Origin: Desulfatibacillum sp.
GTDB taxonomy: Bacteria > Desulfobacterota > Desulfobacteria > Desulfobacterales > SpSt-501
Length of the DNA stretch: 64,000 nt
Assembly (NCBI GenBank): GCA_020725555.1
Contig: DYEU01000001.1
Span: 1-64,000 of the forward strand
Reading direction: 5' to 3'
Below are positions 47,210-55,810 of the stretch, one piece after another. The first letter of the stretch is position 1. The number at the start of each line of letters is the position of its first letter. A model generated the notes under the pieces. It saw only the letters and a program-made list of their open reading frames with translations. It was not told where the DNA came from and searched no databases. The position numbers and the translations under genes were made by a program.

Positions 47210-47824
47210 ATGCACCTCGCCTGCTTCGACCTCGAGGGGGTCTTCGTCCCCGAGATCTGGATCCGGTTCGCGGAGGAGACCGGCATCCCCGAGCTCCGCC
47301 TGACGACGCGCGACGTCCCCGACTACGACGCCCTGATGCGCCGCCGGATCGAGATCCTTAATCGCAAGGGGCTGCGGCTCCCCGACATCCAGGCCGTGAT
47401 CGCCCGCATGGAGCCGCTTCCCGGGGCGCGCGAGTTTCTCGACGGGCTGCGCCGCCGCATTCCCGTGCTCATCGTCTCGGACACCTTTTCCCAGTTCGCC
47501 GGCCCCCTGATCGCCAAGCTGAATCACCCCACCCTCCTGTGCAACCGCCTCGAGATCGACCCGGACGGGAAGGTCCGCGGCTACCGCCTGCGGCAGCCGG
47601 ACGGCAAGCGCCGCGTGGCCCTCGCCATGCAGGGGCTCAACTACCGCGTGATCGCGGTCGGCGATTCCTACAACGACCTCGGCATGCTGACGGCGGCCGA
47701 CCACGGCATTCTCTTCCGGCCGCCCGACCCCGTGTGCCGCGAACACCCCGCGCTGCCCGTGGCCGAAGACTACGCCCAGCTCGAGGGGCTCATCGCCGGC
47801 CTGCTCGCCCCGGAGGAACGATGA
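47210..47824 (+). CDS. thrH: ThrH phosphoserine phosphatase / homoserine phosphotransferase
   Basis: ThrH is a HAD-family enzyme of Pseudomonas type that dephosphorylates phosphoserine and can transfer the phosphate to homoserine. It thereby replaces homoserine kinase (ThrB). The 204 residues begin ACFDLEGVFVPEIWIRFAEE with the D-x-E variant of the nucleophile motif. VSDTFSQFAGPL is motif II, and AVGDSYNDLGMLTAAD holds the last acidic pair. Placement directly after hom strongly suggests homoserine phosphorylation for threonine synthesis. Its TGA overlaps the next gene's ATG. Confidence 0.93.
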   Translation: MHLACFDLEGVFVPEIWIRFAEETGIPELRLTTRDVPDYDALMRRRIEILNRKGLRLPDIQAVIARMEPLPGAREFLDGLRRRIPVLIVSDTFSQFAGPLIAKLNHPTLLCNRLEIDPDGKVRGYRLRQPDGKRRVALAMQGLNYRVIAVGDSYNDLGMLTAADHGILFRPPDPVCREHPALPVAEDYAQLEGLIAGLLAPEER

Positions 47825-48249
47825 CCCACCGCACCGAAACCCGGGTGATCTACGGCGACACCGACCGCATGGGCCAGGCTTACTACGGCAACTACTTCCG
47901 CTGGTTCGAGATCGGCCGCTCCGAGTTCTTCCGCGCCCTGGGCCTGACCTGCCGCGAAATCGAGGAGCGGGGCTTCTTTCTCCCGGTCGCCGAGTGCGGG
48001 GCGCGCTACCACGCCCCCGCGCGCTACGACGAGGTGCTGATCATCGAGACCGACCTCGACGAGACGGTCCGCGGCGGAATCCGTTTCCGCTACCGCATCC
48101 TGCGCAAGGAAAGCCTCGAGCTGCTGGCCGAGGGCTTCACCCACCACGCCTTCGTCGACGCCTCCGGCCGCGTGGTCCGGCCGCCGGCCTTCATCCGCGG
48201 GCTCCTTGCCGGGATCCCCGCCCCCTCCCCGACCGAGCCGCGGCCATGA
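47821..48249 (+). CDS. YbgC/FadM-type acyl-CoA thioesterase
   Basis: The 142-residue hot-dog fold protein carries YGDTDRMGQAYYGNYFRWFEIGRSEFFR, which includes the catalytic Asp of 4-hydroxybenzoyl-CoA-thioesterase relatives. YbgC-type enzymes hydrolyse short acyl-CoA and often go with the Tol-Pal system; none is seen here. Its start overlaps the thrH stop and its stop overlaps the hldE start (ATGA on each side), so the cluster is tightly coupled. The substrate is unknown. Confidence 0.9.
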   Translation: MTHRTETRVIYGDTDRMGQAYYGNYFRWFEIGRSEFFRALGLTCREIEERGFFLPVAECGARYHAPARYDEVLIIETDLDETVRGGIRFRYRILRKESLELLAEGFTHHAFVDASGRVVRPPAFIRGLLAGIPAPSPTEPRP

Positions 48250-49691
48250 ACCTCGACCTCTCCGCCTTCGCGCACCGCCGCATCCTCGTCGTGGGCGACC
48301 TCATGCTCGACGAGTACCTCCGGGGCCGCGTCGAGCGGATCTCCCCCGAGGCGCCGGTTCCCGTGGTCCGCCTGGAAGAGACCGAGGTCCGCCCCGGCGG
48401 GGCCGCGAACGCCGCCCGCAACCTCGCCGCCCTGGGGGCGGAGGTCGCGGTCGCCGGGGTCGTCGGCGCGGACGAGGAGGGGCGAAGGCTCCTCTCCGCG
48501 CTCGACGCCCTGGCAATCGAGCGCAGCGCCGTGCTTGTCGACCCCGGCCGCCCCACCGTGCGCAAGACCCGGGTCCTCGCCGGGGCGCAGCAGCTGTTGC
48601 GCATCGACCGCGAGGAGCCCCAGGGGCTCCCCCCCCTCTTGGCGCGATCTCTCCTGGAGGGCGCCAAGGCCCGGATCGACCGCGCCGACGCCGTTCTCCT
48701 TTCGGATTACGGCAAGGGGGTCGCCGCAGCCTCCCTCTGCGCCGAGCTCGCCCGGCTCGCCCGGGAACGAGGCAGACCCTGTGTCGCGGACCCCAAGGGC
48801 CGGGAGTTTACCAAGTACGCGGGGTTCACGGTCATCACCCCCAACCGCGCCGAGGCCTCGCTCGCCTCGGGGATCGAGGCCCAGGACGAGCAGGGCCTCC
48901 TCGCGGCAGGCGCCCGGCTGCTCGACGCCGCGGGCGTGGACCACGTGCTCGTCACCTGCGGCGCAGACGGGATGGTGCTCTTCTCGCACGGCTTCGCGCC
49001 CCGGCGGTTTCCCACCCGCGGCCGGCCGGTCTTCGACGTCACGGGCGCGGGGGACACGGCCGCCGCCGCCCTGACGCTCGCGCTCGCCGCAGGCTTTCCT
49101 CTTCCTGTAGCCGTGGAGATCGCCAACGCCGCGGCCGGGATCGTGGTCGGCAAGGTCGGCGCGGCAGCCGTCACCCGCGAGGAGCTCGCCCTCGAGCTCG
49201 GTGAAAAAGCCGAACCGGGGGCCCGCAAGAGAAAGAGCCTCCAGGCGCTGGCGGCGATCTGCGGCGAGCTGCGGCGGCAGGGAAAGCGCGTGGTCTTCAC
49301 GAACGGCTGCTTCGACCTCCTGCATGCCGGGCACGTGCGCCTGCTTTCCGCCTCGCGCGCCCTGGGCGACGTGCTCGTCGTCGCCGTGGACGACGACGCC
49401 TCCGTGCGCGCCCTCAAGGGCCCCGGCCGGCCGGTGATCGGCGCGGAGCAACGGGTGCGCATGATCGCCGCCCTGGACAGCGTCGATTATGTGCTCGTCT
49501 TCGCCACCGGCGAGCTCGAAGCGGTCATCTCGGCCCTCCGGCCCGAGGTCCTGACCAAGGGCGGCGACTACGCGGAAAAGCCGGTGGTCGGCCGCTCCCT
49601 CGTCGAGTCCTGGGGCGGCCGCGTCGTCCTTGTCCCCCTCGAGGGCGAGCTCTCCTCGACGCGCCTCATCGAGAAAATCAGAAACCCCTGA
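48246..49691 (+). CDS. hldE: Bifunctional heptose 7-phosphate kinase / heptose 1-phosphate adenylyltransferase
   Basis: HldE (RfaE) performs two steps in ADP-heptose synthesis for the LPS inner core. Residues 1-320 are a ribokinase-fold kinase: VVGDLMLDEYLRG, GGAANAARNLAALG, SDYGKGV, and the GAGDT catalytic motif. Residues about 345-481 are a nucleotidyltransferase with TNGCFDLLHAGHVRLL and a RPxxLxKGGDY segment. The 481-residue bifunctional form is typical of proteobacteria. Its presence supports a Gram-negative cell with heptose-containing LPS. Confidence 0.95.
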   Translation: MNLDLSAFAHRRILVVGDLMLDEYLRGRVERISPEAPVPVVRLEETEVRPGGAANAARNLAALGAEVAVAGVVGADEEGRRLLSALDALAIERSAVLVDPGRPTVRKTRVLAGAQQLLRIDREEPQGLPPLLARSLLEGAKARIDRADAVLLSDYGKGVAAASLCAELARLARERGRPCVADPKGREFTKYAGFTVITPNRAEASLASGIEAQDEQGLLAAGARLLDAAGVDHVLVTCGADGMVLFSHGFAPRRFPTRGRPVFDVTGAGDTAAAALTLALAAGFPLPVAVEIANAAAGIVVGKVGAAAVTREELALELGEKAEPGARKRKSLQALAAICGELRRQGKRVVFTNGCFDLLHAGHVRLLSASRALGDVLVVAVDDDASVRALKGPGRPVIGAEQRVRMIAALDSVDYVLVFATGELEAVISALRPEVLTKGGDYAEKPVVGRSLVESWGGRVVLVPLEGELSSTRLIEKIRNP

Positions 49692-49709
49692 CCGCTTCCG
49701 GCCGACCCG

Positions 49710-50015
49710 ATGCCCTTCTACCGCATCGCACCCGAAGCCGTGACCGTAACCCTCCACGTGCAGCCCGGCGCCTCCCGCAATCTCGCCGCCGGCCTGCACG
49801 CTGAGGCGCTCAAGGTCCGTGTGACCGCCCGCGCCGCCGCGGGCCAAGCGAACCAAGCCGTGATCCGCCTCCTGGCAAGCGAGCTCGGGGTGCCGCCGTC
49901 CGCCGTGACGATCCTCGCCGGGGCCTCCTCGCGCACCAAAAGAATCCGCATCCAATGCCCGCCGCAGAAGGCCCAGGAGCTCGCGGCGCGCCTGGAACGG
50001 CTTGCGCGCTCTTGA
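49710..50015 (+). CDS. DUF167 (YggU) family protein
   Basis: The 101-residue protein has the YggU pattern: VTLHVQPGASRN at the N-terminus, ALKVRVTARAAAGQANQAVIRLLA in the middle, and VTILAGASSRTKRI near the end. The family is widespread and its role unknown. It follows hldE by 18 bases and ends 54 bases before the initiator tRNA. Confidence 0.88.
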   Translation: MPFYRIAPEAVTVTLHVQPGASRNLAAGLHAEALKVRVTARAAAGQANQAVIRLLASELGVPPSAVTILAGASSRTKRIRIQCPPQKAQELAARLERLARS

Positions 50016-50028
50016 AGAAAAAAGGATC

Positions 50029-50057
50029 TTGACGAGGGCTTCCGCCGCCGGTATATT
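50029..50057 (+). promoter_or_regulatory. Sigma-70 promoter of the initiator tRNA
   Basis: TTGACG (50029-50034), a 17-base spacer and TATATT (50052-50057) lie 12 bases before the tRNA. Confidence 0.8.
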
Positions 50058-50069
50058 GTGCGGGTTTGA

Positions 50070-50146
<77 letters not shown>

Positions 50147-50157
50147 ACCGCGAATCA

Positions 50158-50186
50158 AAGCCTTGGAAGCGATTCCAAGGCTTTTT
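50158..50186 (+). terminator. Terminator of the initiator tRNA
   Basis: AAGCCTTGGAA (50158-50168) and TTCCAAGGCTT (50173-50183) form a perfect 11-bp stem with a GCGA loop and T tail. Confidence 0.9.
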
Positions 50187-50497
50187 CTTTGGGAAGGCCT
50201 TATAGATCGCAATCCGAAAAGGAAGTGCCCACCGCCCCCTTTTTTCTTCCTCCTCGAAAACTCCTGCCCTGAGGGCCCGCTCCACCGCCGGTCGGACCCT
50301 TTTCAGCGCCTCATGGCAGCCGTCGCTTGACGGCCCTGGGGCGGATCGCCATCTCGCGCCCCCACGCGCAACACCGCGGCATGACCCCGGCTCTTTTCCC
50401 GGGCAACCAGGCGGCACATCGATTGCATCCCTGACGCGCATTCACCGCGCTATCCGGCGGAGAAAACCAAATTTCAAAATGATATCAGGAGGTAAGC
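50187..50497 (+). other. Intergenic region ahead of the lipoprotein gene
   Basis: About 310 bases hold no gene I can support. A good AGGAGGT ribosome-binding site ends the region before ATG 50498. No clear promoter pair or conserved RNA was seen. Confidence 0.6.
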
Positions 50498-50647
50498 ATG
50501 CGCAAACGTGTCATCAAGATGGTAGGGGTAGCCGTTCTGCTGTTGGCTCTCATGACGCTCGGTTGCGGCGGCGGGGGAGGCTCATCGACGACCTCGTCCA
50601 CCCCGCCACCGAGCGGAACCGGCACCGTCTCTGCAAGCGTGAACTAA
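50498..50647 (+). CDS. Small lipoprotein (49 aa)
   Basis: This 49-residue frame begins with a basic, hydrophobic signal peptide (MRKRVIKMVGVAVLLLALM) and ends it at a lipobox TLGC, so Cys25 should be lipidated. The mature part is only about 25 residues of Gly, Ser, Thr and Pro, with no folded domain. AGGAGGT lies 6 bases upstream. It is 36 bases before the large exported protein and is probably co-transcribed with it. It could be a truncated remnant of a longer lipoprotein or a genuine small surface peptide. Confidence 0.62.
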   Translation: MRKRVIKMVGVAVLLLALMTLGCGGGGGSSTTSSTPPPSGTGTVSASVN

Positions 50648-50683
50648 ACGAGCTCTTCTCTTTCGCACATGGAGGCCCAAGCG

Positions 50684-52513
50684 ATGAAACGAGCGATCAA
50701 GCTCCTGATTCTGGGAATGGTTGTTGCCGGTTTTTGGGCCGCGGCGGCCGCGGCCGCCGCGCTCGACCCGGGGGCGACCTATACGGTCGAGGTCTATCCC
50801 ATCACCTCGAGCGGTAGCGTCGGATCCCGCTCGTCCTCCGACCAGGCGGTCGCCGACGCCGCCGGGAAATTGACGTTCCAGTTTACCAACCTGCCAAATT
50901 TCCCAACATACAATTTTCTTTTGATCCGCATCAAAGACGGCTCCGGCACCATCGTGCGCCAGGGGATCGCCCCGGCCCCAAAGGCGGGCGAGGAGACCCT
51001 CCTCGGGATCTCACCTGCATCGGTCAGCCAGACGGCGGCCATGCTCAAGGCGATGGCGGATGCCGGAAGCGATGACCCGGTGATGGTGCTCTTCGGGTTC
51101 ACCCTGATCCGCACCGGCGCCCTGAGCGATCAGGATGTAGAGACGATGGGCGATCTCGCCCGCGCAGCCGTCCTGAACGGCTTCAACGCCTACCTGGAAG
51201 GCAAGATCGGCGCCACGAAGATGCAGGCCTTCCGCAACGCCGTCCAGAACCGGCTCGGGGCCTACACGGCGAAAATCAAGGAGCTGATCGACAGCGCCGA
51301 TGCCGGCCAGAAGCAGAACTTCCGCGGCGAGGCCGGGGCCATGCTCTCGGCCTTTCTCGTGGAAGCTGCAGCCGCAGCCGGGTTCGACCCGGCCCTGATC
51401 CCGCCGGCGATGAAGGCCATGTCCGATCAGGCGGAGACCCATGTCGCCTTCCTGTCCGAGGAGATGACGGCCTGCATGGACGTGGTCATGGCCTCGACCT
51501 ATCTCAAGATCATGGCCGAGGTGGTGAAGCAAAAATATTCCTCCGGTCTTGACGTGCTCGGGGCCTCCGCGGATCAGATCAGCCGCATGAATCAGGCGAT
51601 CAACGGCTTCAGCGACGCCCTGGTCGGCATCTTCGCCGACTTCGAAAGCCTCTTCGAAGACGAGGAAGAGATGCCCACGGTCGAGGCTCTGGAAGAAAAG
51701 CTGGCCGACATGCAAACCGCATTCATGGGGGCGTTCAACACCTTCATGACGGAGAGCGCCTCGACGGTCGAGGAACTCGACGCAATGGTCGCCTCCCTCA
51801 AGAACGGTGTCTGCCCCGCCACCGGAAATCAGGCGGTGTGCGAAGCCTCGATCGATGAACTCAAAGGACCCAATCCGGATTACCTGGGCCTGGGGGGGGT
51901 CTTCCAGGTTCGAAATCTCTATGGGCAGCCGCTGCGCTGGCCGATCCCCATGGTCGTCGCCGTGAAGTGGGTCGTGGACCATTACCCGACCCAATTTCAT
52001 TACACCCGCGACGATCTGGCGCCCGCCCCCCAGCACTGGCTGAATGAGCGTCACATCTTCTCGGGGCTTTTCATGCCCTCCGCCCTCTCGCACATCCTCG
52101 AGCTCCGCGAGGACATCGAGATCGTCTACGGCCGGCGCATGGCGGGCGAGATCGCGGCAAGCTGCGACATCACGCAGGCGGACTGGGACGCCCTGCCCCC
52201 CGAGGATCAAACCGACCCCGAAGTTTTGGCCATGCTGGGTGGCTTCCACCCCCAGGGGAAGGTGTTGCGGATCGTCGACGCGGAAAACACGGCGAACCAG
52301 GACGATCAGGACGGCCTGAACCCGGCCCTCGTCCCCGGCTTCAACCACTGCGACGACATGGCGCCCTTCCTCAACGGCTATGAACTTCAGGGTCTGGAGG
52401 ACCTCCTTCTTGAGCGCCTGGAGACGCTCAAGGAGAATATCGGCCCCGAGGCCGTCACCGAGGCCCAGCGCCAGGCCCTGATCGACGTGCTGAGCGCCCC
52501 GCGCTTCCGCTAA
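50684..52513 (+). CDS. Large exported protein of unknown function
   Basis: The 609-residue protein starts with a signal peptide (MKRAIKLLILGMVVAG, then an Ala run). After it comes a short beta-rich domain (YTVEVYPITSSGSVG, about 35-100) and a long helical region of about 270 residues with many Ala and Met. The C-terminal half has segments such as NLYGQPLRWPIPMVVAVKW and HYTRDDLAPAPQHWLNERHIFSG. I recognise no family. GGAGG eight bases before 50684 selects that ATG over 50669. A strong terminator follows, so it ends its transcript. Base use is less GC-rich in the first part, which may mark recent acquisition. Confidence 0.75.
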   Translation: MKRAIKLLILGMVVAGFWAAAAAAAALDPGATYTVEVYPITSSGSVGSRSSSDQAVADAAGKLTFQFTNLPNFPTYNFLLIRIKDGSGTIVRQGIAPAPKAGEETLLGISPASVSQTAAMLKAMADAGSDDPVMVLFGFTLIRTGALSDQDVETMGDLARAAVLNGFNAYLEGKIGATKMQAFRNAVQNRLGAYTAKIKELIDSADAGQKQNFRGEAGAMLSAFLVEAAAAAGFDPALIPPAMKAMSDQAETHVAFLSEEMTACMDVVMASTYLKIMAEVVKQKYSSGLDVLGASADQISRMNQAINGFSDALVGIFADFESLFEDEEEMPTVEALEEKLADMQTAFMGAFNTFMTESASTVEELDAMVASLKNGVCPATGNQAVCEASIDELKGPNPDYLGLGGVFQVRNLYGQPLRWPIPMVVAVKWVVDHYPTQFHYTRDDLAPAPQHWLNERHIFSGLFMPSALSHILELREDIEIVYGRRMAGEIAASCDITQADWDALPPEDQTDPEVLAMLGGFHPQGKVLRIVDAENTANQDDQDGLNPALVPGFNHCDDMAPFLNGYELQGLEDLLLERLETLKENIGPEAVTEAQRQALIDVLSAPRFR

Positions 52514-52542
52514 GCGCTTCGCAAAAGCCCCACTCTCTCGCC

Positions 52543-52593
52543 GGGTGATTCGGGCGGAAACGATAAGGACCCGGCCCGAATCACCCTTTTTTT
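52543..52593 (+). terminator. Terminator of the exported-protein operon
   Basis: GGGTGATTCGGGC (52543-52555) pairs perfectly with GCCCGAATCACCC (52574-52586) around an 18-base loop and runs into seven T residues. Confidence 0.9.
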
Positions 52594-52746
52594 ATTCGCC
52601 CCTTTTCCATTCCCGCAATTGGCAAGCGCCGGGCTGCGTGGTAGAAGGTCCCCCTTCCGGCGGCCGACCCCCTGGCGGCTTGCTCGGCGCCGGGCTCCGC
52701 CGGAACCGCAGCGAACGGATCTTCAGCGCGCCCGGAGGGTTCTGCG

Positions 52747-53862
52747 ATGGACGATGCGTTTTCCTTTCCCCGCAACCCCTATCTTTTGCTCACCCCGGGG
52801 CCCCTCACCACCACGGCCACGGTCAAGGCGGCGATGCTCCGCGACTTATGCACCTGGGACGAGGACTACAACCGGCTGGTCGAGGAGATCCGCCGCGAGG
52901 TCACGGCCCTGGCCACGGCGGATCCCGGCTACACGAGCGTCCTCCTCCAGGGGAGCGGGACCTTCGGCGTCGAGGCCGTCGTCACGACCGCCGTTTCCGA
53001 GGATGGCGAGCTCCTCGTGGTCGCAAACGGGGCCTACGGCCGCCGCATTCACGAGATCGCCCGCCGCGGCCGCATCCCCTGCAGCCTGATCGATTGCGGG
53101 GAGCTTGCCGCGCCCGATCCGGGGCGGGTCGCCGCCGAGCTCGAAAGCCGGCCCGGGGTCACCCATGTCGCCCTCGTCCACTGCGAGACGACCACCGGGA
53201 TGCTCAACCCCGCCGCCGCGATCGGCCGTGTCGTCAAGGAGGCCGGCCGCGTCTTCATCCTCGATGCCATGAGCAGCCTGGGGGGCATTCCCTTCGATGC
53301 GGCGGCGCTCGGCGCCGATTTCCTCGTGAGCAGCGCCAACAAGTGCATCCAGGGGGTGCCCGGCTTTTCCCTCGTCGTCGCCCGGCGCTCGGAGCTCGAA
53401 AAGACCCGCGGCCGCGCCCGCTCCCTCAGCCTCGATCTCTACGACCAGTGGGAGACGATGGAGCGGCAGGGCGGCAAGTGGCGCTTCACCTCGCCCACCC
53501 ACGTCGTGCGCGCCTTCCGCCAGGCGCTCGTGGAACTGAAGGCGGAAGGCGGTGTGGCGGCGCGATATGCGCGCTACCGCGAAAACCACCGCCTCCTCGT
53601 CGAAGGCATGGAAGCGCTGGGGTTCCGGCCGCTGCTCCCCCATGCCCTTCGCTCCCCGATCATCACCGCCTTTCACCGCCCGGAGCAGGAGCGCTACGAG
53701 TTTTCCCGCTTTTACCGCCTGCTCAAGGAGAAGGGCTTCGTCATCTACCCCGGGAAAGTGACCGAGCTCGAGACCTTCCGCATCGGGCACATCGGCGACG
53801 TGCACCCGGCGGACATGAGAAGATTGCTCACCGCGGTCGAGGAGTCGATGTTCTGGGTGTGA
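52747..53862 (+). CDS. phnW: 2-aminoethylphosphonate-pyruvate transaminase
   Basis: PhnW transfers the amino group between 2-aminoethylphosphonate and pyruvate, giving phosphonoacetaldehyde and alanine. The 371-residue protein has LLTPGPLTTTATVKAAM, GSGTFGVEAVVTT, VHCETTTGMLNP, DAMSSLGGIPFDAA and the PLP Lys K199 in SSANKCIQGVPGF. These match the family almost throughout. CGGAGGG precedes the ATG. phnX (phosphonatase), ppd and pepM are not in the window, so it may serve phosphonate breakdown or reverse synthesis with genes elsewhere. It converges on the molybdoenzyme gene. Confidence 0.93.
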   Translation: MDDAFSFPRNPYLLLTPGPLTTTATVKAAMLRDLCTWDEDYNRLVEEIRREVTALATADPGYTSVLLQGSGTFGVEAVVTTAVSEDGELLVVANGAYGRRIHEIARRGRIPCSLIDCGELAAPDPGRVAAELESRPGVTHVALVHCETTTGMLNPAAAIGRVVKEAGRVFILDAMSSLGGIPFDAAALGADFLVSSANKCIQGVPGFSLVVARRSELEKTRGRARSLSLDLYDQWETMERQGGKWRFTSPTHVVRAFRQALVELKAEGGVAARYARYRENHRLLVEGMEALGFRPLLPHALRSPIITAFHRPEQERYEFSRFYRLLKEKGFVIYPGKVTELETFRIGHIGDVHPADMRRLLTAVEESMFWV

Positions 53863-53899
53863 GCGGGCTGGGGAGCCCGCAACATCCCCGCCTGCGGCC

Positions 53900-55807
53900 T
53901 CAGTTTTCGAGGCGGACGGGCTGGCTGTAGAAGGCGGCGTTCGGCCCGAGGTCGGTTGCGGCGTCCTCGATCAGGCGGTTCACCCCGCAGCCGAGCTTCA
54001 TCCACCCGCCCCGTCGAACCACCACCGCCTCCGGGTGAAGCCCTTGCAGCGGCGCAACCGCCACGGCGAGCCTTCCCTGGGGCGAGGCGAGAAAGACGGG
54101 TTTCCGGGGGTCGAAGTCGGCCCACGCCGGACTCTCCGGCGCAAGAAAGGCCCGGCAGGGGCCGCGCTGCTCCTCGGGCAGGATCTGGGAGTGGGTCGCC
54201 TCCTTGCGCACGAGGCTGAGCAGGGTGAGCGGGTATCCGGGGGGAGGCGGCGGGTCGGCCTGAGGCCCCTCGGCCGGGAACCGGTATTTCCCGTCGGGGT
54301 GGGCGAAGCGAAACCCCTCCCAGGCCACCTGCGGCCGCCGCACCTCGATGAACCCCCTTTCGCGGAGCTCCGCCAGGCGTTCCGGGCCGCCGGGGAGGCT
54401 CAGGCGGATCGCCTCCTCGATCGAGGGCACCTCGACCGGCGGGGATAGGCGCCTTCCCACCTCGGCCGCGATCCAGGCGTCGGTGCGCACCCCCTCGGGG
54501 GCGGGGAAGGCCGGCCGGGCGTAATTCAGGACATCGTGGAAAAAGGAGGGCACGAGGGTTTCCTGCTCGAGGTTCAGCGCGCAGGGGAGCACGAGGTCGG
54601 CCAGCTCGGCCGTGTCCGTGAGGAAGGCGTCGACGACGACCTTGAAGGGGACCTGCCGGAGGGCCCGCGCCACCCGTTCCGCATCCGGAGACTGGTTGAC
54701 GGGGTTGCTCCCGTTCACCCACACCAGACCGACCGGCGGGTCGGCGGCCAGGAGGTCGCGTCCGATCGTCGGCTTGAAAAAACGGCCCGGCAGGCCGGCG
54801 GCGAGCGGGGCTTTCCAGCTTAGATCGAGAAAGCGCGTCGTGGAAACGATATAGTACACCCCGGCGCCGGGCCGGCCGACCTGCCCCGCGGCGACGGCGA
54901 GCGCATCGATGAAGCGCACGTTCTCGCCGCCATGCCGGTAGCGCTGCAGCCCCCAGCCGACCAAGGTCGACACCGGTTGCGCGGCATCGCCGTAGATCGC
55001 CGCCAGGCGGCGGACGTCCTGCGGGGCAAAGCCGCCTTGCCGCTCCCAAAAGGCGGGGTCCCCCCCGCGGAGCAGCGCGCCGAGCCGCTCCCAGCCCACC
55101 GCGCGATCGAGGAGGGCGGGCGAAACCCTGCCCGCGGCGTCTATCGCGTGCAGGACGGCGGCGGCGAGAAAGCGGTCCTGGCCGGGGCGGATGCGGATGG
55201 TCTCGTCGCTCCAGGCCTCGCTCCCTTCGCCCCCGGGCGAGACGGTCAGGACCCGGGCGCCCCGTTTCCTCGCCTGCTGCACCAGGGCGAGCTGGTGGAT
55301 CGAGGTGCGGGCGAGGTCCCGGCCCCAGTCGACGATCCACTTCGCGTTCAGGAGGTCCTCGGGCCGGTTATGGTCGAGGGCCCCGAAATCGGCGATCGCG
55401 GCCGCCTTGCCCGCTTCGGCGCAGAGGCTTCCGCCGGCGCGGCAGGCGCCGACGCGGTTGAAGAAATGCTGGACGACGTGAAGCGCAATCCCACAGTTGC
55501 CCGAGCTGTCGAGATGGAGGATCGCACCCGGCCGGTCACGCAGGTCCTGGATCTTCTCCGCGGCGACGGCGAGCGCTTCCTCCCAGCCGATGGGGCGGAA
55601 GCCGCCGCGGGTTCGCCGCAACGGGCTCGTGATGCGCGACGGGCTACGCAGGCGCCGTTCCCAGCCCTTGAGCTTTGCGCAGCAGAAGCCCCTCGTGAAG
55701 GGGTGGTCGGGGTTGCCGCGGATCCGCGCCCGCCCTTCGCCGGTTTTTTCCACGACCAGCGAGCAGGCATCCGGGCAGTCCTGCGAGCAGGCGGTGACGA
55801 TGCGCAT
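53900..55807 (-). CDS. Molybdopterin-dependent oxidoreductase with N-terminal [4Fe-4S]
   Basis: This is a DMSO-reductase-family catalytic subunit of 635 residues, without a twin-arginine signal, so likely cytoplasmic. Cluster ligands are C7, C11, C15 and C42 or C43. GSLCAEAG with C129 lies where a Mo-ligand Cys could sit. VDWGRDLARTS and VWVNGSNPVNQSPD are MGD-binding segments, and the C-terminal molybdopterin-dinucleotide domain ends near residue 620. No electron-transfer or membrane subunit is adjacent. The substrate is unknown. It follows the saccharopine-reductase-like gene by 3 bases. Confidence 0.82.
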   Translation of the reverse strand: MRIVTACSQDCPDACSLVVEKTGEGRARIRGNPDHPFTRGFCCAKLKGWERRLRSPSRITSPLRRTRGGFRPIGWEEALAVAAEKIQDLRDRPGAILHLDSSGNCGIALHVVQHFFNRVGACRAGGSLCAEAGKAAAIADFGALDHNRPEDLLNAKWIVDWGRDLARTSIHQLALVQQARKRGARVLTVSPGGEGSEAWSDETIRIRPGQDRFLAAAVLHAIDAAGRVSPALLDRAVGWERLGALLRGGDPAFWERQGGFAPQDVRRLAAIYGDAAQPVSTLVGWGLQRYRHGGENVRFIDALAVAAGQVGRPGAGVYYIVSTTRFLDLSWKAPLAAGLPGRFFKPTIGRDLLAADPPVGLVWVNGSNPVNQSPDAERVARALRQVPFKVVVDAFLTDTAELADLVLPCALNLEQETLVPSFFHDVLNYARPAFPAPEGVRTDAWIAAEVGRRLSPPVEVPSIEEAIRLSLPGGPERLAELRERGFIEVRRPQVAWEGFRFAHPDGKYRFPAEGPQADPPPPPGYPLTLLSLVRKEATHSQILPEEQRGPCRAFLAPESPAWADFDPRKPVFLASPQGRLAVAVAPLQGLHPEAVVVRRGGWMKLGCGVNRLIEDAATDLGPNAAFYSQPVRLEN

Positions 55808-55810
55808 GGT

